This document shows positions 23,606 to 32,591 of a stretch of DNA of 36,689 nt, in pieces. Position numbers and translations under genes: made by a program. Location: the NCBI GenBank assembly GCA_902625215.1, contig CACOAO010000017.1, positions 1-36,689 on the forward strand, in the 5' to 3' direction. How positions within the stretch are numbered: position 1 is the first letter of the stretch; every line of letters begins with the position of its first letter. Source of the stretch: an uncultured SAR116 cluster alpha proteobacterium (lineage in GTDB: Bacteria; Pseudomonadota; Alphaproteobacteria; Puniceispirillales; Marisalimonadaceae). The notes under the pieces are model-generated. The model made no database searches. It was not told the DNA's origin and worked only from the letters and a program-made list of their open reading frames with translations.

Positions 23606-26028
23606 TGGATGATGTTAAAACCCCATCAAGTGAAGAAAGAAAAAGTGCTTTAAGTGGTCTTGGAACTTCAAGAAAAAGAGTTGAGGATGCTAGGTTTACG
23701 CAAGGTAAAGGTAATTACGTCGATGACATAAAACTCAAAGGTATGTTATTTGGTGATTTTGTAAGATCACCAGTTGCACATGCTAAAATAAAAAAGATTG
23801 ATACAGCTGCGGCATTAGCTTTACCCGGAGTTCATGCTGTATTAACCGCTGCTGACCTTGAACCCTTAGGTTTACATTGGATGCCTACATTAGCTGGAGA
23901 TAAACAGATGGTCTTAGCTGATGGAAAGGTTCTTTTCCAAGGTCAAGAAGTTGCTTTCGTGGTTGGTGACGACAGATATGCAGTATCTGATGGAGTTGCT
24001 CTAGTAGAGGTTGAATATGACGAACTCCCTGTTGTCACAGATCCATTTAAAGCAGAAATGGAAGATGCTCCAGTCTTGAGAGAAGATATTGCTGATCAAA
24101 AAGAGGGCGCGCACGGTCCTAGAAGGCACCCAAATCATATATTTACATGGGAATCAGGAGATAAAGAAGGGACAAATAAAGTACTTGATGAGGCAGAAGT
24201 TGTCGCAGATGAAATGGTTTATTACCACAGGACACATCCTTGTCCATTAGAAACTTGTGGCTGTGTTGCTTCCATGGATAAAGTTAATGGTAAGCTTACA
24301 GTTTGGGGTACTTTCCAAGCTCCTCATGCAGTTAGAACTGTTGCATCATTAATCTCCAGTATACCAGAGCATAATATAAGAATCATTTCCCCAGATATTG
24401 GCGGTGGGTTCGGTAATAAGGTTGGAGTTTATCCTGGTTACGTCTGTGCTATAGTTGCATCTATTGTTACAGGCGTTCCAATAAAGTGGGTTGAAGATAG
24501 AATGGATAACCTAATGGCCACCGCTTTTGCCAGAGATTATTGGATGCATGGAAAAATTTCGGCAACGAAAGAAGGCAAAATAACTGGATTATGGTGTCAT
24601 ACGACCGCTGACCATGGAGCCTTTGACGCATGCGCAGATCCAACTAAGTTTCCTGCTGGTTTTATGAATATTTGTACTGGTTCTTATGACATTCCGGTAG
24701 CATACTTAGCAGTTGATGGTGTTTATACTAATAAAGCACCAGGTGGGGTTGCTTACAGATGTTCATTCAGAGTGACTGAAGCTTCATACTTTATTGAAAG
24801 GATGATTGAAGTTTTAGCCTTAAAATTAGGAATGGATTCTGCAGAACTTAGGTCGAAAAATTTTATTAAAAAGGAACAGTTTCCGTATACGTCAGCTTTA
24901 GGTTGGGAATACGACTCTGGTGATTATCATCAAGCATGGGATAAAGCCCTTGAAGCTGTAAATTATAAAAAACTAAGAGAAGACCAAGCCAAACAACTTG
25001 AGTTATTTAAATCTGGAAAATCCAGAAAATTGATAGGAATTGGACTAAGTCACTTTACTGAGATAGTTGGGGCAGGACCAGTTAAAAATTGTGATATTTT
25101 AGGTCTGGGTATGTTTGATGCTTGTGAAATCCGAATTCATCCAACTGGATCAGCAATTGCGAGATTGGGAACAATCTCACAAGGTCAAGGGCATGCTACT
25201 ACATTCGCTCAAATTTTGGCATCTGAGATTGGAATTCCTGCATCTGATATAACTCTTGAAGAAGGCGATACGGATACGGCACCTTATGGGTTAGGAACCT
25301 ACGGCTCACGATCTACACCTGTTGCCGGCGCTGCTACCGCAATGGCTGGTAGAAAGATTAGAGCAAAAGCTCAGATGATAGCTGCATATCTACTCGAAGT
25401 TCACGATGACGACTTAGAATGGGATGTAGATAGGTTTGTAGTAAAAGGAGCACCTGAAAAATTTAAAACTATGAAGGAAATTGCATTTGCTTCTTACAAT
25501 CAAGCTATTCCAGGTGTAGAACCAGGTTTAGAAGCTGTAAGTTACTATGACCCACCAAATATGACATATCCTAATGGAGCATATATCTGTGTTATGGAAA
25601 TTGATGTTGACACAGGTGTTTCGGAAATAAAGAAGGTTTACGCCCTCGATGATTGTGGAACAAGGATTAATCCAATGATTATTGAAGGTCAGGTTCATGG
25701 CGGATTGACTGAAGCTTTAGCAATCTCAATGGGTCAAGAAATAGCGTACGACGAACAAGGTAATGTCATGACTGGAACTTTGATGGATTTCTTTGTGCCT
25801 ACTGCATGGGAAACACCAAACTATGAAACTGACTTTACAGAAACTCCTAGTCCACACCATCCAATTGGTGCTAAGGGGGTAGGAGAAAGTCCAAACGTTG
25901 GTGGTGTTTCTGCTTTCTCTAACGCAGTTCATGATGCCTTCAAATCATTTGGGTTGACCCAAGCACATATGCCTCATGATCACTGGAGAGTTTGGAAGAT
26001 CGCTAAGGACCTTGGACTTCATAATTAG
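23605..26028 (+). CDS. coxL: Form I aerobic CO dehydrogenase large (Mo-Cu) subunit
   Basis: An 807-aa catalytic subunit that oxidises CO to CO2 at a Mo-S-Cu centre with molybdopterin cytosine dinucleotide. The loop AYRCSFR (383-389) is the hallmark of true form I CoxL; Cys386 corresponds to the copper-binding Cys388 of Oligotropha. GGGFGNKVG (266-274) and QGQGHATTFAQ are cofactor-binding segments. Glu761 in GVGESPNVGG corresponds to the catalytic Glu763. Length is normal. Codon and base use is richer in GC than the flanking genes, which fits a conserved, strongly expressed enzyme. No disruption is seen, so the enzyme should be active. Confidence 0.97.
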   Translation: MDDVKTPSSEERKSALSGLGTSRKRVEDARFTQGKGNYVDDIKLKGMLFGDFVRSPVAHAKIKKIDTAAALALPGVHAVLTAADLEPLGLHWMPTLAGDKQMVLADGKVLFQGQEVAFVVGDDRYAVSDGVALVEVEYDELPVVTDPFKAEMEDAPVLREDIADQKEGAHGPRRHPNHIFTWESGDKEGTNKVLDEAEVVADEMVYYHRTHPCPLETCGCVASMDKVNGKLTVWGTFQAPHAVRTVASLISSIPEHNIRIISPDIGGGFGNKVGVYPGYVCAIVASIVTGVPIKWVEDRMDNLMATAFARDYWMHGKISATKEGKITGLWCHTTADHGAFDACADPTKFPAGFMNICTGSYDIPVAYLAVDGVYTNKAPGGVAYRCSFRVTEASYFIERMIEVLALKLGMDSAELRSKNFIKKEQFPYTSALGWEYDSGDYHQAWDKALEAVNYKKLREDQAKQLELFKSGKSRKLIGIGLSHFTEIVGAGPVKNCDILGLGMFDACEIRIHPTGSAIARLGTISQGQGHATTFAQILASEIGIPASDITLEEGDTDTAPYGLGTYGSRSTPVAGAATAMAGRKIRAKAQMIAAYLLEVHDDDLEWDVDRFVVKGAPEKFKTMKEIAFASYNQAIPGVEPGLEAVSYYDPPNMTYPNGAYICVMEIDVDTGVSEIKKVYALDDCGTRINPMIIEGQVHGGLTEALAISMGQEIAYDEQGNVMTGTLMDFFVPTAWETPNYETDFTETPSPHHPIGAKGVGESPNVGGVSAFSNAVHDAFKSFGLTQAHMPHDHWRVWKIAKDLGLHN

Positions 26029-26047
26029 TCTTTACGATAAATAAAAA

Positions 26048-26917
26048 ATGCAGTGGAATGATATTAAGACGAGTTTATATGATTTAGATTATATAGCTTC
26101 TGAAGAGCTTGCGATGAGCATACATTTAGCTATTAATTTAGAAAGACCTCTATTATTAGAAGGTGAAGCAGGTATTGGCAAAACTGCTTTAGCGATCGCA
26201 CTATCTAAATTGTATAAAACTACTCTTATTCGATTACAATGCTATGAAGGTCTTGATTCTGCATCTACAATTTATGAGTGGAATTATCAAAAACAATTAT
26301 TATCAATTAGATTAAATGAAAATAAAAATGACAATAAAATAAGAATTGATGAGCATATTTTTTCTAAGGAATTTCTCTTAGAAAGACCACTTTTACGGGC
26401 ACTAACACAAAAGAAAACTCCTGTTTTACTTATTGATGAAATTGATAGAGCTGATGAAGAGTTTGAAGCGTATTTATTAGAAATTTTGTCAGAATATCAA
26501 GTCTCAATTCCTGAATATGGAACAATACAAGCAGTTACAAAACCTATTGTCATTATAACATCTAACAATACAAGAGATTTGTCTGATGCTCTCAGAAGGC
26601 GATGTATTTATAATTATGTATATTATCCCAAAAAAGAACTTGAATTAGAAATTTTACAAAAAAAATTACCTAATATAGATTTTCAACTTTCAACGCAAAT
26701 AGTAAATTTTGTCCAAAACCTAAGATTACAAGACTTAGAAAAAAAGCCAGGTATTGCTGAAACTTTAGATTGGGCAGCTGCCATATCAGGCTTAGGACTC
26801 AAAGATCTATCTGAAAATTATAAAATCTTGCATTCAACGTTAGTATGTTTGCTCAAGACTGAAGCAGATAAAGCTATTATTTCACCTGAAACACTCCAAA
26901 AATTAGCTAAAATATAA
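26048..26917 (+). CDS. coxD: CoxD-type AAA+ ATPase (MoxR class)
   Basis: A 289-aa ATPase chaperone that helps build the Mo-S-Cu site of CoxL. Walker A GEAGIGKT (39-46), Walker B LLIDEIDRAD (127-136), sensor 1 ITSNN and a Leu/Arg segment LSDALRRRCIY with the arginine finger are all visible. It works with the vWA protein CoxE, whose ATG directly abuts this stop. This is the standard position in form I cox operons. Copper and sulfur insertion is known for the family from Oligotropha. Confidence 0.92.
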   Translation: MQWNDIKTSLYDLDYIASEELAMSIHLAINLERPLLLEGEAGIGKTALAIALSKLYKTTLIRLQCYEGLDSASTIYEWNYQKQLLSIRLNENKNDNKIRIDEHIFSKEFLLERPLLRALTQKKTPVLLIDEIDRADEEFEAYLLEILSEYQVSIPEYGTIQAVTKPIVIITSNNTRDLSDALRRRCIYNYVYYPKKELELEILQKKLPNIDFQLSTQIVNFVQNLRLQDLEKKPGIAETLDWAAAISGLGLKDLSENYKILHSTLVCLLKTEADKAIISPETLQKLAKI

Positions 26918-28114
26918 ATGCTTAAACCCACAAAATTTTTGGTAAGATCGTCAATAACATCTCGCTTACTAGATTTTACACATCATATGAATGCGAACGG
27001 ATTTAACACTACTTTTGATCAAGTTTATCAATCATTAAAAGGTTTAAAACATATTGATTTGTCACATATAAACGACTGGAAAAGTGCTTTAAAATCAATT
27101 TATTGTTATAACATGCAAACTTTTGAAAATTTTGATGAATTATTTGATTCATTTTGGAGAAACGAAGGTAGAAAAAAAACTAATCTTGAGAGAAAAAAAA
27201 ATGATCTAAATACAAATAAAAGCCAAAAAAATACTAAAAGTATTTTAACACCTATAGAGGGTCATACTTTAACCAATGAAACTACAAATGACATTTTAAA
27301 TGATGATAATGAAGCAGAGATTTCAAATGAGACTAAATCTAAAATTGCTGCAAGTTATTTAGAAAATAATAGGAAAACAGATTTAAAAGAATTAATTGAT
27401 TCTGATTTACAAAAAAGAATATATGACGCAGTTTTAAGAATTGCAAAATCAATTAAACATAAAAGATCAAGAAGATTATTAGCCAAAAAGAAAGGTGAAA
27501 AATTAGACTTAAGAAAAATTATTAGTAAATCATTAGCTTACGAAGGTTATCCTCTTAAACTGTATAAAAAAAGCAAGCCTAAAAAACCAATGAAAATAGT
27601 AACTATTCTTGATATATCCGGTTCAATGAAAATTTATAGTCAAATATTTTTAACTTTCGTAAAAGGATTGGTAGGTATTAATCAAAGTGTTGATGTGTAC
27701 TTGTTTCATACTAGGTTAATGAGAGTTACGGACTATCTGAAGGAAAACGATACTCTTAGAGCTGTAAATAGAATTTCTATGCTTACTGAAGGTTTTTCAG
27801 GTGGTACTAAAATTGGAAAATCTTTAAAGGAATTTAATAATGTATATTCAAGAAATACAGTAAATGGAAGAACAGTAGTAATAATTATTTCAGATGGATA
27901 TGATACAGGCAACCCTGAAATAGTTGCCGAAGAATTAGAAAGACTTAAAAAAAGAAATTGTAAAATTGTTTGGTTAAATCCATTGTTAGGATGGCAAAAT
28001 TATGAACCTGTGGCTTCAAGTATGCAAGCTGCGTCAAAATATCTAGATCTATTTGCCCCCTGCAACACTTTGGAGCATTTAGAAAATTTAGAAAAAGATT
28101 TGATCTCGATATGA
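26918..28114 (+). CDS. coxE: CoxE-type von Willebrand factor A domain protein
   Basis: A 398-aa partner of CoxD in CO dehydrogenase maturation. The C-terminal vWA domain carries the metal-binding MIDAS motif DISGS (232-236), with GGTKIGKSL and IISDGYDTG further along. The middle (about residues 84-150) is a Lys/Asn/Glu-rich linker of low complexity. A basic region around 180-195 (KHKRSRRLLAKKKG) precedes the vWA fold. It follows coxD with no gap and overlaps coxF by 4 bp. Confidence 0.92.
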   Translation: MLKPTKFLVRSSITSRLLDFTHHMNANGFNTTFDQVYQSLKGLKHIDLSHINDWKSALKSIYCYNMQTFENFDELFDSFWRNEGRKKTNLERKKNDLNTNKSQKNTKSILTPIEGHTLTNETTNDILNDDNEAEISNETKSKIAASYLENNRKTDLKELIDSDLQKRIYDAVLRIAKSIKHKRSRRLLAKKKGEKLDLRKIISKSLAYEGYPLKLYKKSKPKKPMKIVTILDISGSMKIYSQIFLTFVKGLVGINQSVDVYLFHTRLMRVTDYLKENDTLRAVNRISMLTEGFSGGTKIGKSLKEFNNVYSRNTVNGRTVVIIISDGYDTGNPEIVAEELERLKKRNCKIVWLNPLLGWQNYEPVASSMQAASKYLDLFAPCNTLEHLENLEKDLISI

Positions 28115-28899
28115 TGGATAATGATAAAAAACAAGATTTTGAAAAAGTATTAGATTTACTTGAAAAAAAAGGTTCTTCCTTTGCTATTGCAACAGTAATT
28201 AGAACTATGTCTTCCACAGCTGCTAAGCCAGGCATGAAGGCCATAATATCAGATAAAGGTGAGATTTTATCAGGTTGGTTAGGAGGTGGATGCGTTACTA
28301 GTGCAGTTTGTAAAACAGCTAGAGAAACCTTAAATCAAAAAAAACCTAAATTAGTCGTCTTAAGTCCTGACGACTTAAAAAAAGATTTAAAAGAATTAGA
28401 TAATGATCAAATTTTTCATAAAAAAAATTACTGTCCTAGTGAAGGTTCTATGGATGTTTTTGTAGAACCCTTTTATCCTAAACCAGAATTAATTGTTTTT
28501 GGAAACACACCCATTGCAAATGAATTAATTAAATTTGCAGAGAAATTTAGCTTTAATTTTTTACAAATAAAAAATTTAAAAAATATTAAAAAATTAAACT
28601 TAAAACAACATTCAGAAAAATATATTATAATTGCGACACAAGGGAATTATGACTTATTAGCAATAAAAGAAGCAATTAGTATCGAAGCAAGTTACACAGG
28701 ATTAATTGCTAGCAAGAAGAAATTTGAAGCGTTGAAAAAAACATTAATTAAAGACGGATTTAAAGAAAATATTCGACAAATAACATGTCCTGCAGGTATC
28801 TTCATTAGTGCAATTATGCCTGAAGAGGTGGCTTTGTCTATATTTGCTGAAATAATTGAATTTAAAAGGTCTGGAGAAATTAAAAGTAATAAATACTGA
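28111..28899 (+). CDS. coxF: CoxF/XdhC-type molybdenum hydroxylase maturation protein
   Basis: A 262-aa XdhC/CoxI family protein, thought to bind the molybdenum cofactor and help sulfuration or insertion. The N-terminal XdhC domain shows ATVIRTMSSTAAKPGMKAII (about 28-47) and SGWLGGGCV (about 55-63). A C-terminal Rossmann-like domain begins near ELIVFGNTPIANELIKFA, and the family ending CPAGIFISAIMPEEVALSIFAEI is clear. The glycine loop of the Rossmann domain is degenerate (GNTPIA rather than GxGxxG). Start and coxE stop overlap as ATGATG...TGA. The position fixes it as coxF. Confidence 0.86.
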   Translation: MMDNDKKQDFEKVLDLLEKKGSSFAIATVIRTMSSTAAKPGMKAIISDKGEILSGWLGGGCVTSAVCKTARETLNQKKPKLVVLSPDDLKKDLKELDNDQIFHKKNYCPSEGSMDVFVEPFYPKPELIVFGNTPIANELIKFAEKFSFNFLQIKNLKNIKKLNLKQHSEKYIIIATQGNYDLLAIKEAISIEASYTGLIASKKKFEALKKTLIKDGFKENIRQITCPAGIFISAIMPEEVALSIFAEIIEFKRSGEIKSNKY

Positions 28900-28948
28900 G
28901 TAATTATAAAATATGCTTAGTTTAAATTTTTATAAATTGGAGAAAGAT

Positions 28949-29416
28949 ATGGAATTAAATGATGAAATAACAATACCTGCTAAACTTGATCTTGTTTACA
29001 AATCTTTAAATGACCTTGAAGTTTTAAAAGCGTGTATACCTGGGTGTGAAGAATTAGTAGAAGAAGAAGATGGAAAATTATCAACTAGAGTTGTGTTGAA
29101 AATTGGTCCTATAAAAGCCAAATTTAATGGTAAAGTTAGCCTAGATTTGACTAATGGTCCCACAAAATATTCTCTTATTGGGGAAGGTGATGGTGGGGTA
29201 GCAGGTTTTGCAAAAGGTGGAGCAGATGTCGAACTGGTTCCAAGTGGAGATGAGACTATATTAAAGTATATTGCCAAGAGTGAAGTTAAAGGAAAAATCG
29301 CACAATTAGGAAGTCGTCTTATATTAAGTACAGCAAAAAAACTTTCTAAAAAATTCTTTGAAAATTTTAAAGAACATATGCAAAATGACGGAAATAAAGA
29401 AACTCAAAAAAGTTAA
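28949..29416 (+). CDS. coxG: CoxG quinone-binding SRPBCC protein
   Basis: A 155-aa START/SRPBCC-fold protein of the CoxG (PF06240) family. Typical segments are PAKLDLVYKSLNDLEVLKACIPGCEEL, then VVLKIGPIKAKFNGKVSL and GGVAGFAKGGADVEL. CoxG helps move electrons from CO dehydrogenase to membrane quinone; work on mycobacterial CoxG showed quinone extraction. I chose the ATG at 28949 because GGAG lies 7 bases before it and the 12 upstream residues are unconserved. The protein ends in a Lys-rich tail (FKEHMQNDGNKETQKS) and has no C-terminal hydrophobic anchor, unlike longer CoxG proteins. Confidence 0.9.
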   Translation: MELNDEITIPAKLDLVYKSLNDLEVLKACIPGCEELVEEEDGKLSTRVVLKIGPIKAKFNGKVSLDLTNGPTKYSLIGEGDGGVAGFAKGGADVELVPSGDETILKYIAKSEVKGKIAQLGSRLILSTAKKLSKKFFENFKEHMQNDGNKETQKS

Positions 29417-29461
29417 TTCCCTTAGTAAGTTTTATTTGCCTAAAAAAATGTAAGCCATGAA

Positions 29462-30001
29462 ATGAATGTTGAAGAACAAAAAAAAAAATTACCAACCTTA
29501 TCAAGTGAATTATTAAATAAATTAGATAATTGGGAAATATCTTATAAATCTTATTCCCATCAGCCTCTTATGACAGTTAAAGAATCAAAAGCGATACAAG
29601 AAAAATTATTTGGCCTAGATAAATCTAACGGACATATTAAGAATCTCTTTTTAAGGGATAAAAGAAAAAATAATATATTATTCGTTACTCATCAAGATAC
29701 ACTTGTAGATCTAAAATTACTTGCAGAAACTATAGAAATGGATCGACTTAGTTTTGGGTCCCCTCAAAGATTAATGGAAATTTTAGGTGTTTTGCCTGGC
29801 GCAGTTTCGCCATTTTCAATGATAAATGGAGTAAAACATAACGTTAAACTCTTCTTAGATAATAATTTAAAGTCATTTAAAAAAATTTTTGCACATCCAT
29901 TAGTAAATAATCAAACTATCGAAATATCTTTAGATCAACTGGAGCTTTTTTTTAAGAAAATAACTACAACACCTAAATGGATTCATCTAAAGAAAAGATA
30001 A
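29462..30001 (+). CDS. ProX/YbaK-type prolyl-tRNA editing deacylase
   Basis: A 179-aa trans-editing protein that removes wrongly attached amino acids (alanine in ProXp-ala types) from tRNA-Pro. Family marks are KNLFLRDKR (60-68, with the conserved Lys60), FVTHQ and SFGSPQRLMEILGVLPGAVSPFSMIN, plus HPLVNNQTIEISL near the end. Length is usual for the stand-alone family. It lies between cox and sox on the same strand and has no metabolic link to either. Alanine specificity is not proven by the sequence. Confidence 0.88.
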   Translation: MNVEEQKKKLPTLSSELLNKLDNWEISYKSYSHQPLMTVKESKAIQEKLFGLDKSNGHIKNLFLRDKRKNNILFVTHQDTLVDLKLLAETIEMDRLSFGSPQRLMEILGVLPGAVSPFSMINGVKHNVKLFLDNNLKSFKKIFAHPLVNNQTIEISLDQLELFFKKITTTPKWIHLKKR

Positions 30002-30021
30002 ATACCAAAGGCTTTGATGTT

Positions 30022-30050
30022 TTGCGCATTATTAATCTATATTTGATAAA
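30022..30050 (+). promoter_or_regulatory. Possible sox operon promoter
   Basis: TTGCGC and GATAAA hexamers are separated by 17 bp and end 19 bp before the soxS ATG. Each matches sigma-70 consensus at about 4 of 6. Weak but well placed. Confidence 0.25.
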
Positions 30051-30069
30051 GTAGTATAAGAGTAAAAAT

Positions 30070-30444
30070 ATGTTTAAAACTTACAATATTTCATTATTAA
30101 GAGTTTTTGTTTTATTTATATTGTTAATGAAATTAACTCTTATTTCCTCTTACGGAATGGAAAAGAGTTTATTGCTGATGGTTACTGATAAGTCTTGTCT
30201 AATTTGCATGGTATGGGAAAAACAAATTGGTAAAATCTATCCTAAAACTGAAATTGCGAATAAATTTCCTCTTTCAAGAATTCAAATTAAAGATTTTGTT
30301 AATTATCCTAAACACAAACTAAAAAAAACAAATATAACCCCAACATTTATTTTTATAAGAAATAATAGTGAGAAGGGTCGAATTGAAGGATACACAAGTC
30401 CAGAGATGTTTTGGTGGCAAGTTGACGAAATAGTTGGTGACTAA
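30070..30444 (+). CDS. soxS: SoxS-like periplasmic thioredoxin
   Basis: A 124-aa exported thioredoxin-like protein. A hydrophobic N-terminal signal or anchor (residues 8-27) is followed by the redox pair C43-L-I-C46 (DKSCLICMVWEKQIGKIYPK), NITPTFIFI with the cis-proline (TP) and GRIEGYTSPEMFWWQV. The W-x-x-x-I-G-x-I-YPKT stretch after the CxxC and the GRIEGY ending match SoxS, which keeps the SoxY carrier cysteine reduced and active. It leads the soxYZ genes, with 49 bp to soxY. Confidence 0.8.
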   Translation: MFKTYNISLLRVFVLFILLMKLTLISSYGMEKSLLLMVTDKSCLICMVWEKQIGKIYPKTEIANKFPLSRIQIKDFVNYPKHKLKKTNITPTFIFIRNNSEKGRIEGYTSPEMFWWQVDEIVGD

Positions 30445-30493
30445 TATAATGTAATAAGTAATTATATATAATATAATTTTTTTGGAGATTTTG

Positions 30494-30955
30494 ATGAAAC
30501 GTCAAAAAATGATAACTATTTCAAGAAGAAATGCTATTTATTTGATGAGTGGTGTTGCTACTACTGTATTATTTTCAAAATATGCAATCGCAAAACCTAA
30601 TCTTGCTTTACAAAAAATTAAAGAAATAAGTAGGAACAGTGTTGAAGAAATTGACTTATTTTTAGATGTTCCAGAGATTGCTGAAAATGGAAACCAAGTT
30701 AAAGTAAGTTTTGATATTGAAAGTCCTATGACAGAGGATGATTTTGTGAAAACAGTATATTTGTTCGCAGATGGTAATCCAGCACCTAACGTAGCTAAGT
30801 TCTCTTTTAGTACTGATATGGGTGCTTGCGCTGCTACAACTAGAATGAGATTGTCAAAAACCCAAAACGTATATTTATTGGCAGAGTATAATAATGGAAA
30901 ATTTGCAATGACAAAATCAAAAGTAAAAGTAACAATTGGCGGTTGTGGCGGTTAA
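30494..30955 (+). CDS. soxY: SoxY sulfur carrier subunit
   Basis: The 153-aa periplasmic carrier that holds the sulfur substrate covalently on a C-terminal cysteine during thiosulfate oxidation. The protein ends in GGCGG with Cys151, the swinging-arm signature. A twin-arginine-like leader (SRRNAIYLMSGVATTVLF, about 10-27) would export the folded SoxYZ complex. The start at 30494 has GGAG 7 bases upstream; the frame extends 4 codons further without support. It is followed 15 bp later by soxZ. Confidence 0.95.
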   Translation: MKRQKMITISRRNAIYLMSGVATTVLFSKYAIAKPNLALQKIKEISRNSVEEIDLFLDVPEIAENGNQVKVSFDIESPMTEDDFVKTVYLFADGNPAPNVAKFSFSTDMGACAATTRMRLSKTQNVYLLAEYNNGKFAMTKSKVKVTIGGCGG

Positions 30956-30970
30956 AAGGGGAGATACGTT

Positions 30971-31297
30971 ATGTCTAAGATTAAACCAAGAGGGAAAGTT
31001 CCTAAAAAAGCGTCTGTTGATGAAATTATCGAAATAAAAACACTTATAAGGCATCCAATGCATAGTGGGCGTATGAAAGACAAAAATGGTAAAAATATTC
31101 CTAAAAGAATAATTAACAAATTTTTAGTTAAGTTTAATGGCAAACAAGTCTTTGGAATGGATCTAGAACCCTCCATATCAACAAATCCTTATATAGCTTT
31201 CCCTTTTAAGGCAAAAGAAACAGGAACTTTTGACTTTGAGTGGACTGACGATAATGGTGAAAAATATTCAATGTCTAGAAAAATGACTGTTTCTTAA
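30971..31297 (+). CDS. soxZ: SoxZ sulfur carrier partner subunit
   Basis: A 108-aa Ig-like beta protein that forms the SoxYZ heterodimer. Typical features are KTLIRHPMHSGRMKDKNGKNIP (about 19-39), the acidic start of the sandwich strands (MDLEPSISTNPYIAF) and GTFDFEWTDDNGE. It has no signal peptide, as expected because it is exported with SoxY through the Tat pathway. GGGGAG precedes the ATG. Confidence 0.94.
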   Translation: MSKIKPRGKVPKKASVDEIIEIKTLIRHPMHSGRMKDKNGKNIPKRIINKFLVKFNGKQVFGMDLEPSISTNPYIAFPFKAKETGTFDFEWTDDNGEKYSMSRKMTVS

Positions 31298-31313
31298 ACT
31301 ATTAGGTTTTGCT

Positions 31314-32591
31314 TTGGGAAAAAACAAAAATAAAAAAATAAGATTAAATCGTAGACAGCTACTAGTAGGTACAGCATCATTAAGTGCTATTGCTTTTACT
31401 TCTAGAATTAGTAACTCACAAGAAACAAATCCTAATAATTTGCCACCTAATGTACCAGAATGGACTTCTGAATTAGGAGTTGGGGTTGATGCTAATCCTT
31501 ATGGAATGCCTTCCGAATATGAAAATAATGTAATTCGAAGAAATGTTGAATGGTTGACAGCTAGCACTGAATCATCTGTAAACTTTACTCCCATTCAGGA
31601 CTTAGAAGGTATAGTGACACCGAATGGCTTATGTTTTGAAAGACATCATGGTGGGGTATCAGTAATAAACCCTAGAGATTATAGGCTTATGATCAATGGC
31701 TTAGTTGATAGAGAGATGATTTTCACATTAGATGATTTGAAAAGATTTCCACAAACCAATAAATTTTATTTTTTAGAATGTGCTGCCAATGGAGGCATGG
31801 AGTGGAAAGGATCACAACTTAATGGCTGTCAATATACTTTTGGTATGGTCCATAATGTTCAATATACTGGAGTAAAATTGTCAGATTTAATTCTTGAAAC
31901 AGGTCTAAAATCAAAGGCTAAGTGGGTCCTGGCTGAGGGAAGTGATTCTTCAGGTATGACAAGATCAATACCAATTGAAAAGATACTGGATGATTGCATT
32001 ATTGCGTGGGCTATGAACGGTGAAGCTTTAAGACCCGAGCAAGGATATCCTGCAAGGCTTGTTGTTCCCGGATGGGAAGGAAATATGTGGGTTAAGTGGT
32101 TAAGAAGATTAGAATTTGGTGATATGCCATATATGACAAGAGAAGAAACTTCAAAATACACAGATCTATTACCAGATGGAAAAGCAAGGATGTTTACCTG
32201 GGTAATGGACGCAAAATCTGTTGTAACATCACCCAGTCCAGAAAAATCAATTTTACATAAAGGTATTCATCAGTTAAGAGGTCTTGCATGGTCAGGTAGA
32301 GGAAAAATCAAACGTGTTGATGTTTCTCTAGATGGAGGAAAAAACTGGCAGACTGCTAAATTACATGACCCTGTAATGAGCAAAAGCTTAGCACGATTTA
32401 CACTACCATTTGAATGGAATGGACAAGAACTTCTGGTTCAATCAAGAGCTATTGATGAAACAAATTATGTACAGCCAACTATTAATGAACTTCAAAAATT
32501 AAGAGGAGTTAATTCAATATATCATAATAATTCCATTGCAACTTGGAAAGTTAATAAAGATGGAACGGTAGACAATGTTCGCCTTGGTTAA
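31314..32591 (+). CDS. soxC: SoxC sulfane dehydrogenase molybdenum subunit
   Basis: A 425-aa molybdopterin protein of the sulfite oxidase family that, with SoxD, oxidises the sulfane sulfur on SoxY. A Tat-type leader LNRRQLLVGTASLSAIAFTS (about 11-30) is present. The molybdenum-ligand Cys156 sits in LECAANGGMEW, and GWEGNMWVKWLRRLEFGD is the conserved cofactor loop; a C-terminal dimerisation domain follows. It starts at a TTG with AGG 7 bases upstream, as no suitable ATG precedes the Tat leader. It overlaps soxD by 17 bp. The cofactor depends on MoaA, encoded at about 7 kb. Confidence 0.94.
   Translation: MGKNKNKKIRLNRRQLLVGTASLSAIAFTSRISNSQETNPNNLPPNVPEWTSELGVGVDANPYGMPSEYENNVIRRNVEWLTASTESSVNFTPIQDLEGIVTPNGLCFERHHGGVSVINPRDYRLMINGLVDREMIFTLDDLKRFPQTNKFYFLECAANGGMEWKGSQLNGCQYTFGMVHNVQYTGVKLSDLILETGLKSKAKWVLAEGSDSSGMTRSIPIEKILDDCIIAWAMNGEALRPEQGYPARLVVPGWEGNMWVKWLRRLEFGDMPYMTREETSKYTDLLPDGKARMFTWVMDAKSVVTSPSPEKSILHKGIHQLRGLAWSGRGKIKRVDVSLDGGKNWQTAKLHDPVMSKSLARFTLPFEWNGQELLVQSRAIDETNYVQPTINELQKLRGVNSIYHNNSIATWKVNKDGTVDNVRLG

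Noticed and set aside
23605-26028. CoxL as a form II CoxL-like protein or another xanthine oxidase family enzyme
   Set aside because: The active-site loop is AYRCSFR and the gene order is M-S-L, both marks of true form I; form II has AYRGAGR and order S-L-M.
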